Under the pieces are notes generated by a model. The model saw only the letters and a program-made list of their open reading frames with translations, was not told where the DNA came from and ran no database searches. Positions 40,120-52,500 of a stretch of 64,000 nt of DNA are shown here, piece by piece. The DNA is from Caprimulgus europaeus (lineage: Eukaryota > Chordata > Aves > Caprimulgiformes > Caprimulgidae), in contig OU015532.1 of NCBI GenBank assembly GCA_907165065.1, positions 33,706,839-33,770,838 on the forward strand, given 5' to 3'. The position numbers and the translations under genes were made by a program. Position 1 is the stretch's first letter, and each line of letters opens with the position of its first letter.

Positions 40120-40720
40120 TTTTGTCACAGCCTTTCATATTCTCTTGTGGTGATGAGCTAATGAAAGTAGATAGTACAATTTGTGCTGACCAGGTAGCAA
40201 CTGCCAGCTTGCAGCTGAGGACAGTTTAAAGAAATAAATAAAATATAGCATTATATCACTGATTTATCCATTACATGACATTAATAGTGAGAAACCTTGG
40301 TGTGTTTATCTGTTTGTATTGGTGTGCATTTATCGAATTGTTTATGACAAGACTAATTGGGGTAATTGTAGACACTGAAATTACCTGTCAGCTATATGTA
40401 ACCACACTCCCTTTCTTTCTGACAAATGATGACAACTGAGGGACCCCGTAGCATTACTCATGATGGCTTTTCGAGTGGTAATAAGGACAATAGGGGCCCT
40501 GGCTAATTTGACATGGACAGCCTTCACAACAAGAAGCCAGCTAAATGACTTGTCAGTAGGGGAAAGAAGTCAGAAAAGTAATGGAGTCCCCCATGGCGCT
40601 CTGACAGGGAGATGAGGCAATTTCAACGGAAAGTGAAAAGGCTTCAGTTTGTCAAGTATTTAGAACAATCAGAGAACAGCTAGAGGCTGGAACCTGACAA
40701 TAAATTTGTGAACCATGGTA
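40120..40720. promoter_or_regulatory. Candidate enhancer-like conserved element B (MEIS2 domain)
   Basis: High-complexity, repeat-free sequence continuing the motif pattern of element A: TGACAG reverse complement at 40385-40390 and TGACAG at 40602-40607. AT-rich homeodomain-type cores (taattg, ctaatt) lie near 40351-40369 and 40502-40507. GC content is visibly higher at 40540-40640. Candidate regulatory DNA by texture and position only. Confidence 0.4.
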
Positions 40721-43700
40721 GCAGTTTCATATAGGTCAGTTATTTCATAATGGCTGTGAAGCTTTCAGAGGTTTCTGCTTTCGTATCATACTTCACATCA
40801 GCCAACTGGTGCTTTGTCACCTTAAATTTGTGCTTCACTTTACACAGTAGGAATAATGGTTAAGGTTACAGAGGAACGGCTATGTAAGACAGCATGATTT
40901 GCAGACACCAATCTGTTGAAAAATAAACAAAAATTTAGATAGTAATAGTATGATTGCATCCATTACAAGCTAGCGGTGTTAACATGTTCTTTCTGATTTT
41001 GGCCTGCACCCTTTTAATGGATAAGTGAAGTACTTGATTTCTCATGGACAAAACTAATAAAACATAAGTCCCTGTTCCTATCCTTTCACTCTACTGTACA
41101 TGGTTAAAATTTCTTAAGGTTCATTTCCTGCTGCTTGCTCTTGAAATGTATTCCAGTTCTACAGTTTTGACATCTATTGAGACACTGTAACTGATGACAC
41201 AAAAGGAGAATTTCTGGGTTTTTTTGAGTCCTCAGAAGATGTACTTAAGGATTTCTATTTAAAAAAAAAAAAAAAAACAAAACAAACCCAAACTTCAACC
41301 TTCCAGAATTAAATACCAGTTCTGTGTCCTACTGATAGTACATCTTATCTGTGGTTTTAGGAGTCTGTTAGGTTTTGTGGGTTTTTTAATATCAATGGCT
41401 CTTACCTATTTATTTGCATTGAGATAAAAAGTCAAAAGTATGATTAAAGCATCATTTCAGTACTGCACTGTGCCTTCTGAATTCCTGACACAGGCTCCTG
41501 AATTCCTTAAAAGTGTTTATGGATTGAGCACAGATTCAGTGAGAAGTATCAACTTGTCCTTTTTGGCAGCAATTGTTTTGTTAGAAAATAGGATTGAATA
41601 TATTCATTTTAATGTTTTACTTATGGTCTGATTCCTTCTTTTTACCAAATGTCTTGTTTCTTGCAGATTTTAAAGTTAGTGCAGCAACTGTTTGTTTGAG
41701 AACTGAGTGGATTCTAACTTTTTTTAATAAGCACTTCAAGATGTCTCATTGCATGACCAACACGTTTCTTGACCTGGTCTTACTAAATTTAGTTACATAA
41801 ATATTTTCTCCCGGCTTCTTGCTCATTTAAATGTATAGCATCGAGTTTTCTCTCTTGCTTAAAGATCTTAGAATAGAAACTTTGTGTGCCATATTTAAAA
41901 AGTAAGACTGCTTTGTTGATGTGAATTCTGCTCCCCCATCCCCATCCATCACCCTTTCCTCCTTCTTTTTTAGAGTTACACTCCTGCTCTTTTGAGTCTC
42001 ATCACTCAGATTTGAAGGAATCTTAATTTAGGCCAGTCAGGAACTTGGCCCTTGATTCCCAGGACCTGAACATTTCAAAACTATATTGCATTTCTTGTGT
42101 TGTAGTGATTTTGTCAAGGAAATATCTTGGTAAATTGAAGGAGCTTGTCATCCTGCAAGGTGAGCCATTGAGTCCAAGGTTATAAATGGTGTTTCCCTCT
42201 CCACAAAAAAAAAAAAAAAACAACCTATGAGGTGATCATTTAAACATGATATGTCCACACCTGAATCTCCTTTATTCTGGTTGCCTGTCCTGCACATGTT
42301 CATCTAAGTTTGCCAAATATTCTACCTAGTTATTTTCTAAGATGTTTCTCCAGCAGAACTAAAGAAATTATCAACATATGCTAAAGTGGCACCAGGTCTT
42401 TTCTCTGAATAATGCAAATTCTCCCCTGTTTTGTCTGAAATAGAGCTTTTGAGGTGTTTGCATTCAAGTGCCCCTCAGATCACTACAAGATTAGGATTCT
42501 TTGAACAACAAGACCTAGAATTGCTAGCAACATGCTGTCTTTTGGCCATGCTCTTCCTTCATTCCTGGTGGAATCACAAGAGTGTGAACGGGGCAGAACC
42601 TGCTTCGTCAGGCTCTTTGGTGTGGCTGTCACTGTGGATTGCTTTAGTGTCATTCATGCATACCATTGTTTCATTGCCAGTAACTGCCTTCAGTACTTCC
42701 ACTTCGTTCATCTTACCTCATCTCAGCTTTCCAAAAGATCATCTTAGGGTGAGGGTTGTTTTTTATCACGTCCTCTTCCTCCCTCCCTACCTCCATATGC
42801 CCTAATGTGCTTTGGTGCTTAAGTATTGTTATCCAGACCTTGATCAAAACGAGAAGCCGATGTAGTCTATTTTCACTCTCTGCTGTCTGCAGTCCAGCTG
42901 TATGACTCCTGCTAAAGTCAACAGTGGCATCCAAATAGTTGAAATTCCAGCTATGTTTATGTCTTTACTTTCTTGACATATTTAAATTAAACAAAATTTT
43001 GATTAATTACTAAATATAAAATTATTTGAAAAGAGCAAATGTAAAAATTATAGACATGTAATTAATTCATAGCAAAATATGGAGAAATTCAAACCTGGCA
43101 AGGGAAAGGTAGGCATGGCCCACACTCAATTTAATATATGTTATGTGAATCCTGGATGTTGTCTTATAGCTCAATATTTTGTTTGAAAGCTGTATTTTTC
43201 CAGTGGATAAAAGATTATTTCTTATTATATCCCTTTCCATTTTGTGACCTATTCCCTGAGAAACAATAGCTTAATAAAAAAATTAACATCCTAAAGAAAG
43301 ATGAAGATAATCAAAATTAACTATTCAGTGTTTAGGAAAATGTTTTTCTTTAAAAGAAAGGTACCTTTAAACTATCTTTAAAAGTATCTTAAATGGGTAG
43401 TATTTCAACGGTACCATGAGTTCGGGAGAGTGTTTTGCAATGTAGTGGCAATACCTTGATCTTCTGGTTGAAAATTGTCCCTCATAACGCCTTTTATATC
43501 TTTCCTTCAATAAGAAATTACATTACTAAGTTTGATTTAGGAGGTATTTTCAGTGCTTTTATCACATTTAGTTGCTGGTCTTGGAGGAAGAGGATTTCTT
43601 CATTTTTTATTTTTTTTTCAAGGCAAATGCCTATTTTATTTATTGCAGAAGATATTAGAGCTTTGGAGGACTGACAGAAGTTATGCCTTGTGGCAAGAAG

Positions 43701-46119
43701 CATCTGTTTGGGAAAGAATGAAGACAATTTAGTTCTGATTAAGGAAATAGGGGAATATTTCTTTATGCAGTGGACTAATTTAGCTAAACATTTATAAAAA
43801 TCACAGCCTTAAAAAAATCATGACACGACATCCCTTATAAAATTGTGTTTAGACTAATCTGAATAATATTTGTAGCAACTTGAATTCAGTAATTTTACTC
43901 TTCAATAAAAATAAAAAGGAAAATACTGAGTAAATTCTGAAAGGCATTAAACAGATATATCAAACTTTTGCATCTAATCTGACTGAAATAATGGAGGCTA
44001 TTTTCCATTACCAGACCTTTGAATACTTGCCAAGTTTCTGTATTGCTATACACTTATTACTTTTCATAAAGATTGTCATTGTATAATGGTGCATAGGTCT
44101 ACTGTTAGTATATTCCAAAATGTGCCATAAAATCAGTGTAGAAAATATTTAAATGGAGCTGTACTTTTTTTTTTTGGTCATTTAAAGGTATGCAGGAGTA
44201 GTACCACTTTTTTTAATACCTGTCTCAGTTTGTATAACCAAATAAACCAATACAGCCAATGGCAATGTCAATTCCTGCATGGAGTATCCCTGGAATAAAT
44301 ATGCAGAACAGAATCCTTTATGCCAAAACTGCAAGCAGGTCTTTGCATATCAATTATATTTCTGTTACAGCAGGTACTGCGGCACGGGTTTAGGGGATGT
44401 GTATGTCAGAATTCTGGTTTTGCTTAAATATTGAGTCTCCTGCAAATATTAAATCCTGTACACCTATACTCTGCCCATTACTTTGAATTCATGAAATTAC
44501 AGTGAATAACAGCAGATTATAGTTCTCATGGCTACTATATCATATTTTTTAAGTTCAAAGCCATTAGGAAAATGTCCTGCTCTGTCCTATTCCTTTATTA
44601 AATTGTAGAAGGAAATGTTTTTGCAGAAGTACAAAACCACGTTCAATTCTTAAATGCAGAGCTCCCTTATACAAAAAAATGTTTAAGATCTTTTATGCTA
44701 ACTACCCATTCTATGTTCTTGCAATATATTTACTTTATTTATTTTCTTTTATTACAAGGAAGCAGTTACTACCTGTGTCATTAGCAGGTATAAATAAGTG
44801 ATGAAAAATCTGGGGTAGTATGTAGGTTGTAATATAAGTAGCTTTACACAGAGAAGTAGTAAATATATTTAGATATGATTAAACGACATATAACCAGTGC
44901 TTTGTATGTTAAAAGAAATTCAAATTATATGAACTGCAGTAGCCCAATATGTAGTCTTAATATCCTCTCAACCATCTATTCCAATAAGTATAACAACTTT
45001 CATTTGCTTTCTCAGCATGTTCTTTTCTTTCTCTGAAAACTAAGGAAATAGGTTGACCATGAATTTAATAGACACTGGCACTCAAAAATCAGGAGAAGCC
45101 TCTTCTAGATAAAAAAAAAAACAAAAACCCAAAAGTCACTTTTTCTGTCTGGACATCCAGTAGGAGATGGAGATCAAGCTAGCATGTTCCATGCTTGAGT
45201 ACCAAAAAGAGATGCAGTATTTCTTAGTGGAAGGTAGCTTAAGTCTTCTATTTCCTCTTTTTAGTTTCTTTAACCTAACATTGTTGTCTTTGACTCATCC
45301 AAGTTGAGCAGTTTTGTTTCCTGTTCAAGTTTCCATCTAAGTCTAAAAACTGGGAATGCAAGGGATAAACATATGTATGCCAAAAACTATAGTTAGCGAA
45401 TTATTTCATAGCTAATTGAGATGGAAGAAATATATGTGTAAATGTAGATATATTTATTGTTAGTGCATAATTATAAAATAGTGAAATATAATCTTCACCC
45501 TTAGTGAAAATCTGCATGGGTATTGCAAGCATCATCATTTTATTATCAAATGTAAAATCTCAACACTGACCTGAGATGCTGGTAGCAATTAGTAACTGGA
45601 TCACTAAGTCTCTCTGCCAATTTTACTGTACACTTGATCATTTGATAATAACTAAAAAGAGTGGATTAATTTTGGTTTATACAGAGTCCAGATTCATATG
45701 TAACACCATGAGTCAAAAGTAAGTATCAGTAAAAGATGGCATGAAATAAATTAATCTGGTTAAATGATGGCATATGTGAAAAGTCTATCCTAGTTACTGT
45801 AGGTAGGGTTAAACTGTCATTTCAGCAGCTGGCAAAGCTTGTTACTCTAATAATTGGAAATAATCAATACAGGAACTATTGGAAATAATCAACTGCATTT
45901 AGAAATATTATTGATGATCATAATGACATTTGCTATTTTTATTGCATTTTATTGTATTTAGATTGTAATTTAACTACCTTCTAATTAGTTTTAACTTAGC
46001 TCAATTGGAAGTAGTAAAACCCACTTATCTAATAAGTGACACATGTCATAAAGAAACATACAACCTCCTTATTTCCCCTAGGTCAGTCATCCATGAACTA
46101 ATTAACTGAATTTTTGTTT
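40721..46119 (+). other. Long CDIN1 intron, fourth part
   Basis: AT-rich non-coding DNA. A17 (41261-41277) and A16 (42205-42220) runs are present, without LINE bodies attached. A 124-codon open frame at 42431-42805 is the longest in the window that is not element-derived or low complexity. Overlapping frames on both strands are also open there. It has no recognisable domain or signal, so I treat it as chance. An octamer ATTTGCAT lies at 41412-41419. Confidence 0.7.
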
Positions 46120-46880
46120 CCCTACTTTTTTGAAGAAAAGCAATACAAGCAAATTTGTCCTTTTCCCCCTCCCCAAAGCAAAACACAGAAACAAGCTTTT
46201 TTTTCCCGCTAGCTGCATTCTTAACTGTTAAAATATCCTAAAGCACTCGATCATGTTGCATTTTAATTTCCAAGCCATGTGTTGTATTAGTGAAGTGCAC
46301 ATGTTACTGATTTGAGCTGAGAGTTCTCAGTCTGTTTAGCAGAACACCAGGCTGGCACGAACAAGGTCCTTGCTAGGTCAAAGGCCTGGAGTTGACATCT
46401 TTCTTAAATCTTACTTTTGTGGAAACTAGAAGCACGGGTCAGAGCAGCTAGCTGATGGCATTGCCTCTTACAACCACTGATTAGATTAGCTCAACATTTA
46501 TCAACTACACAGAGACTAACACTTAACCTTTTAACTCAGGAGTTTTGATGTATACTTATTTTTTAATGAGGATGTTATTGTCCCAAAGTATCCCTTAAAG
46601 CTTTAGTGCAGATTTTTTCTCCCATTTAGCTAACGGGCTCATTTAAAGGCTTTATAATTCAGAGTGCAGTGTTTATAATTGTGCTTTGGTTTGAGGGCAA
46701 AGATTGAGTAATTTTGCTCTAGAACAATTTATTCTAAATATTGTTATCATATCTGTTCAGTTCTAAGATTTTACTTTATCTGTTTCATTAACCTAGATTT
46801 CAAGATGTAATTCATAGCTAGCTTCAGTGCTAGCTGGTTTTTATCCTTAACTGGTAACTGAGAAATATTTGCAATTAGAG
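46120..46880. promoter_or_regulatory. Candidate conserved element C with DR1-like nuclear receptor site
   Basis: About 750 bp of complex, repeat-free sequence just left of a CR1 insertion. It contains AGGTCAAAGGCCT at 46375-46387, 11 of 13 bases of a DR1 element (AGGTCA, one base spacer, AGGTCA), the type bound by RXR and COUP-TF receptors. A C-rich patch, a GATTAG homeodomain core and several GCTAG words are present. No open frame of interest. A regulatory role for MEIS2 or CDIN1 is inferred from position. Confidence 0.4.
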
Positions 46881-46904
46881 TTTCTTAGAAAAAATGCAGT
46901 AATT

Positions 46905-47088
46905 TCATAGAATCATAGAATGGTTTGGGTTGGAAGGGATCTTTAAAGGTCATCTGGTCCATCCCCCCAGCAGGGACATCTACAACTAGGTCAGGTTGCT
47001 CACAGCCCAGTCCAATCTGACCTGGAATGTTTCCAGGGATGGGGGATCTACCACCTCTCTGGGCAACCTGTGCCAGTGTTTCACCAAC
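46905..47088 (-). mobile_element. CR1 LINE 3' end, young and short, antisense
   Basis: The + strand begins tcatagaatcatagaatgg, the reverse complement of two CR1 terminal octamers. It continues ttgggttggaagggatcttt, catctggtccatcccccc, ggtcaggttgctcacagccc, then ttccagggatgggggatcta and gggcaacctgtgccagtgtt. Only about 184 bp of the 3' end remain, little diverged, so this is a recent, strongly 5'-truncated insertion. Confidence 0.93.
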
Positions 47089-49480
47089 TTACTACTTTGG
47101 ATTTACCTAATTATCTCTTTATCATTCTAAATATGGACCCTAATCATCTGACTTTTACTAATTCACATCTCTGCAGGGAGCAAAGTTGCCCATGTTTCCA
47201 CATCTATCAGGCTGGATGCAAGATATTCCTTCTCTGTTGGAATTTGGGGCCTATAAGGGATAAATTTTGTCAGTTACAAGTGTGGGCATTACAAAAGACT
47301 GCAAAAAATACTGTCACCGGAGACCTACAATAATCCTGAATTTACAGATTGATTAGAAGCGTTGCAGCTCTTGCTGTGAGAAACCAGTAGGCAGGGAACA
47401 AAATACCAGGGCTGAGCCAAATGCAGGATTGTACAAATTCTACATAGGCAACACCATGATCTCAGTGCCATACTGAGATGAGCCACAGGTAGCTGGAGAC
47501 TGTAGGCACTACAGATCTGAATTGGGGTCGTCTTGAGTCCTAGGAGTGGCTGAAACGGATTGCATTAGTGGCAAACTGTGACCTCACACTGGGGTGTCAA
47601 CATGAAATAACGTTGTGCATATTCCCTGTATAGTATCTACAAATAGCATAGTAAGAGTAAATAAAAATACATCACCAAACAAGAAGATTTCCATACTGCT
47701 TTTACTTGGGAATGTTTCTATTAAGTAGTGGCACTGACTAATTTTTGTCCACTATGGTTTAGTTTTTAAATCCTGCCAGGCAGTTATTTCACCATGAGCA
47801 GCTGGGGACACAGCACCTATTAACTGCCCGTTGACTCCATGTACGGTACTCTTTATTGCACAGGTCAGTTAGACACAGGGTTTTTTTAGGACCCTAGCGT
47901 CAAGAGTCCAAGTTAGGTTTGAGGGACTTGATTAGTACATGGATGTGTCTGACCACATTTATATACCACCTCTTGTAAATGCACTGTCAGCAATAAAGAG
48001 GACCATCAGTGGACTAGAATATTATCTGCTGCTTGCCTAAAAAGCATAAAAAGTCCAATGTGGACGATTACTGTCTCTTGTTATCTTCTAGATATCTGGA
48101 ATGGGCATTTCTACAAAGGGAGGGAGGCCCAGTTCAATAAAAGGTTGGTTTGGTGGTTAGGTCTTCTTTTTCATCACTAGCAACATTCCTATCTCTTTCC
48201 TATGTTAATGTCATGTCAGTAAAGAAAGACTCAGATGTGTGAAAGTGAACTAGAAAATGTACTGTGGTTTCTATTTTGAAATCTGAGTTTGTAAACAGGA
48301 CAGAAAATTATATTTCCTGGAAAGAAGAAAAAAGTGGAGGAAAAATTCCTGGTTATGTGCTTCTAATTTCTTAAAACTGGTTTTGAGAAGTAGCAGTATT
48401 GTCAGTCTGTTTTTTGCCTGCCTTTAGCCTGTGCACTTCAGCTCTGTGCCCTAACTCCAGCCTGAGGATTCCATCGCAGGCCACCACATCCCTACTTGTG
48501 TAAGCAAAATGTTCTTGTTATGGGCCCACTAGTAAAACCAGTGATCTTGGAGCAGGATTCCAACATCTGGGGGTGGAAGGGTAGCCTGACAGCAGTAACT
48601 GAACAGATCAAGACACAACTTAATACCAAACATAAAAGTTTCATTAATCTGGAAGAGGAACAGCAGAAGAGGGACTTGCATTTTTTTATTACTGAGTCTC
48701 ATGTTATCTAGTCATATGTCAACAATTTATTTTCCTGCTTAAATTAACCCTTTGATATAGCCAGATGACTTCAAAAATGAGGCCCTATTTTGAATCAGTG
48801 GTGTTATTCAAAGCAAACATTTTTTCCTGAAAGCATTGTTTCCTAAAATTCAATTATATGCTCTTCAGAAAATGTTTAGACATAGCACTTACTTCAATCT
48901 CACTGTCTGAGAGACTAAAAAGTCAATTTAAATATCATTCTTTATATTTGAAAGTTGTTATTTTATTGTTAGCAAGTAAAATGTAAAACAAACAACATGT
49001 TTAGGTTTAGTCACATTGTGGTTAGTGGAAATTAATATACTGCGTTCTAAATAAATTGAAGTAATTTGAAACTGCCCAGATCCTGGAAATTAATAATCTT
49101 GTTCTATGAAAAGCAAGCTGCATAAGATGAAAGCTGGGTTTAAAAACATGGATGTATTCTGTAGCTAAAATAAAATGGTGGAGCTTCATTGTTGTCACTG
49201 GAGCTATCTGGTTTAGTTCCAAAACACAAAGTGTAATGGTAAAAAAAACATTACAATAGTAATTGGCTTCTATAAACTTACATTATTTTAGCACATAGTA
49301 AGAAAACAAGACAAATTTACAGTGTTTTTGTTGTATTACACTCAGGAAAAAACAAAACAAAACAAAACTGGTTTAATTTATTGATCTATTAAAGTAACTC
49401 TTCCATACTTCTCAGCACTTCCCCTTGGTATTAATTAATTTTTTAAAATATTTTAAAGATGGTAGGTTGTTGTCAGATTT

Positions 49481-49565
49481 CTATTCTATTCTATTCTATT
49501 CTATTCTATTCTATTCTATTCTATTCTATTCTATTCTATTCTATTCTATTCTATTCTATTCTATT
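49481..49565. repeat. (CTATT)17 perfect pentanucleotide microsatellite
   Basis: Eighty-five bases, seventeen uninterrupted CTATT units. It produces a spurious open frame repeating SILFY. Equivalent to (ATTCT)n or (AGAAT)n on the other strand. Perfect units suggest it is young and probably length-polymorphic. Confidence 0.98.
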
Positions 49566-52500
49566 TTGCTTTCTGAACAGAAATCACAAAAACTGTAACA
49601 ATAGGTACAGTATTTTACCACTTTATATGATGTCAACATTATTTTTAATTGCATTCTATTTATAGGAACACCAACTTTCTTTTATTTACAGTAGGTATGA
49701 CAGTGGGCATGTGCTTAATTCCAGGTGAATATGTTAGATGGTTCTACAACGTGCATGGGTGTATGGAGTTTTAGTGCCTTTATATACTTCAGTGTTTGTG
49801 GGTAGCCAACATGATAGAGTTGGAACTTTCAGAGATACTGCGGTTGAGAACATTTTGTATTTCTAGAGTTCAGATTGTCTACTAATCTATCCTGCCAAAC
49901 AAGGTGAATATGTGTACTGATAATGTGTACCAAGCCTTCAGCCAGACTTCTCTTACAGTGAATATTTACTGACATTTGTTTAAGTGTATATGATTTAGAA
50001 GATACTGAATAGTATTATACTTTCCTCCTTTAAGCAACTAAAGTATTATCCTCCAAATTAAGCATTTTAGAAGCTCAGCCACTTTCAGTAGAGAAAAAAA
50101 AAAAAGTGCAGTCTGCAATACATCATGTCTGTTTTGTCCTAATATATCCAAGAGTAAGTAGGCTAAATATGAACAAATACATTTGTTTTCTCTAGGTACA
50201 TCCAAGGTTAAACAGCTAAGAGAAAGCTATGTAAGCTTAAGGATAGTAATAGCACACAAATAATGTCTCTACTCTTTGATAAAATTAAACTAACAAATCA
50301 AAAGTTTTGACCAAGAAAGTAATAAAGTTCCAAACTAGTTTTCCAAACTGATTAGTGAAAGCAAAAAACTATTTTGCAATGAAATTTAGTCAGTGTATTA
50401 AAAGTAGAGTGGTTGTTTTTTTGCTAAACTATAAATATATTATAAAAATACCCATTTTAACATTGCTTTCTGTATTTTTTTATTCTTAAAAGTCATTCAT
50501 TCAGAAAATATTCAACTTTCTCTTTACTCAGCTCAATGTCTTGCTAAATTTAGTTTGCCCTGTAATAAAAGTTGTGTTACAATATTCATGTTGATTTTGC
50601 ACATATGGAATCAACTCCTACACTGAAAATAAGTTGTACAGTCTGTTTGGTTTACAATACAAATAAAAATAAAAAATACCCCAAAACAAATATTTTACAT
50701 TCCTTTTATGCATTATATTGAAGTCCTGATGAAACTAATTCTAAAAAGAAAGCATTTGCTCTCATGGAATTCAGGTAAATCCCATAAAACTATAATTAAA
50801 AGCAGTCACAGTTTTCTGTGAGAAGGGCAAATTATTCCTATTTATCCTATACTTTTCCTTAATTTTTCCAATTTAATAAATTTATACTTAATATTTATTG
50901 AGGGGTTGGGGAGAAACAAACCTTATTTCTTTTAACACTGGTTGTCCAGAAGACAGAATTTATGGATTAGAAAGCAGGGGTGGTGCACAGAGTTGGTTGT
51001 AAAGTTCTCAGGTCTCACTACATTTGCCTTGTCATGAGGAAAAACAAAATTTAGCCAAGATTAATTTTGCACAGGACATCCCATCATAAGCATACTCTCT
51101 CTTAGCTATATATACATATATGTTAATATATATGTAAACATATATATAACTGTGCCCCTTTTTATGTTATTACAGCAATACATAAATCATATGGGGTGAG
51201 GTTTTTGTTTTGTTTTTCATTTGCCTATTTTTGACTTTTTGGGTTTAGGTTGGTTTAAAATGTAGATCAGCCTTGCATTTCTGGAGGCCCAAAAGTGGAT
51301 AGCATTGTTCATAGAAAACAAACTACTAATAATATTTTTTTGGTGTCTTTTAACATTTCCTGTTGGCTGAGCCATTAAAGCCCAGCCATTAAAGCAGACC
51401 TCTCAGAAGATATATGCATGCCTGAGTGTATTAACAAAGATAAGCAAGTACTAAAAAGCTGAAAAGCTTCATCAGACTGCAGTGGAGATAAATTCATTTA
51501 TGCCAAAACATTCCTTTTGGTTATCAGATATCAAAATGACCTGTTACTTTGATTTCTTATAGTATTCTTCTTTTCTTTATTTAAAAATAATCATTGTCAC
51601 TCCAGAAAATTTGTTTAGGAATTTTTTGTTGGCTGTTGGGGGCGGTTTTGGACAGAGAACAAAGTTTTCATAAGTTTCAACGTTTCTGCTACAAAAGTCC
51701 AAGTGAAATGTTTGCTTCAGTTCAACTGCGAATATATCAATTATTTGGGTGAACTTAAAATGTTTTCTTTAATGTAATTTTTAATAAAGCAACAACTGCA
51801 GTCCTGCAATGCACTGTGTTTAATTTGGATGACTGTGGTGGCTCTGGAGGATCATATCTCCTCCTATTTTTTTTTTAATAGTGCATCATTAGAGTTGAGG
51901 GAGTCTAACCACATTACAGCATGTTAAAAGAAAGGAGCAGGGGGAAATGCCATTTAACACTGAAATACATTTTAGCAAACTAAAATGAAAAATTTCTTCT
52001 TCAAAAATTTCAAGATTTTTTTGTTTTGATCAAAAAGGACTAAATTTTACTGTTGCTAAATCAAAATGTAGTTGAGTTCCTGTGTTGTGGTATCCTCTGC
52101 ATTAAAACTCTTCATTTTTAGTCTGCTGTCAAATTGTTAAGGATTGAGTTTCCAGATTTTGCTCAGCCAAACAGTGGTGCAGTGCCTTCTGCACTGCTTC
52201 TCTCGTGTCTATACAGTTGGGAATAACAACTGGAAAAGTAGCTTCCTGGGACCAAGCTGAATTCTGAGAGCATTCCAGGTACAGCAGGGTTTTATTAGAA
52301 GTGCTGTTTACTAGAGATCTACCCGAGATCACCAAGTCACCCAGAACTGTAACTATGAAGAGGCATCTAATGTACATCCCTGACTTCTTAGTAAGAAAGA
52401 CCAATAATCCTTAGATGTCATTAGCAACTGGTAATTGTAATTTATTTTAGTCTGAAAGCAGCGCTTTTCTTTCTTTTATTGAATTTCTGGGAGTGCAGTA

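Noticed and set aside
42431-42805. 124-codon open frame, among the longest in the window
   Set aside because: No recognisable domain, no splice context, and overlapping frames on both strands are also open. Best read as chance.
49459-49665. Open frame repeating SILFY
   Set aside because: It is the translation of the CTATT microsatellite.
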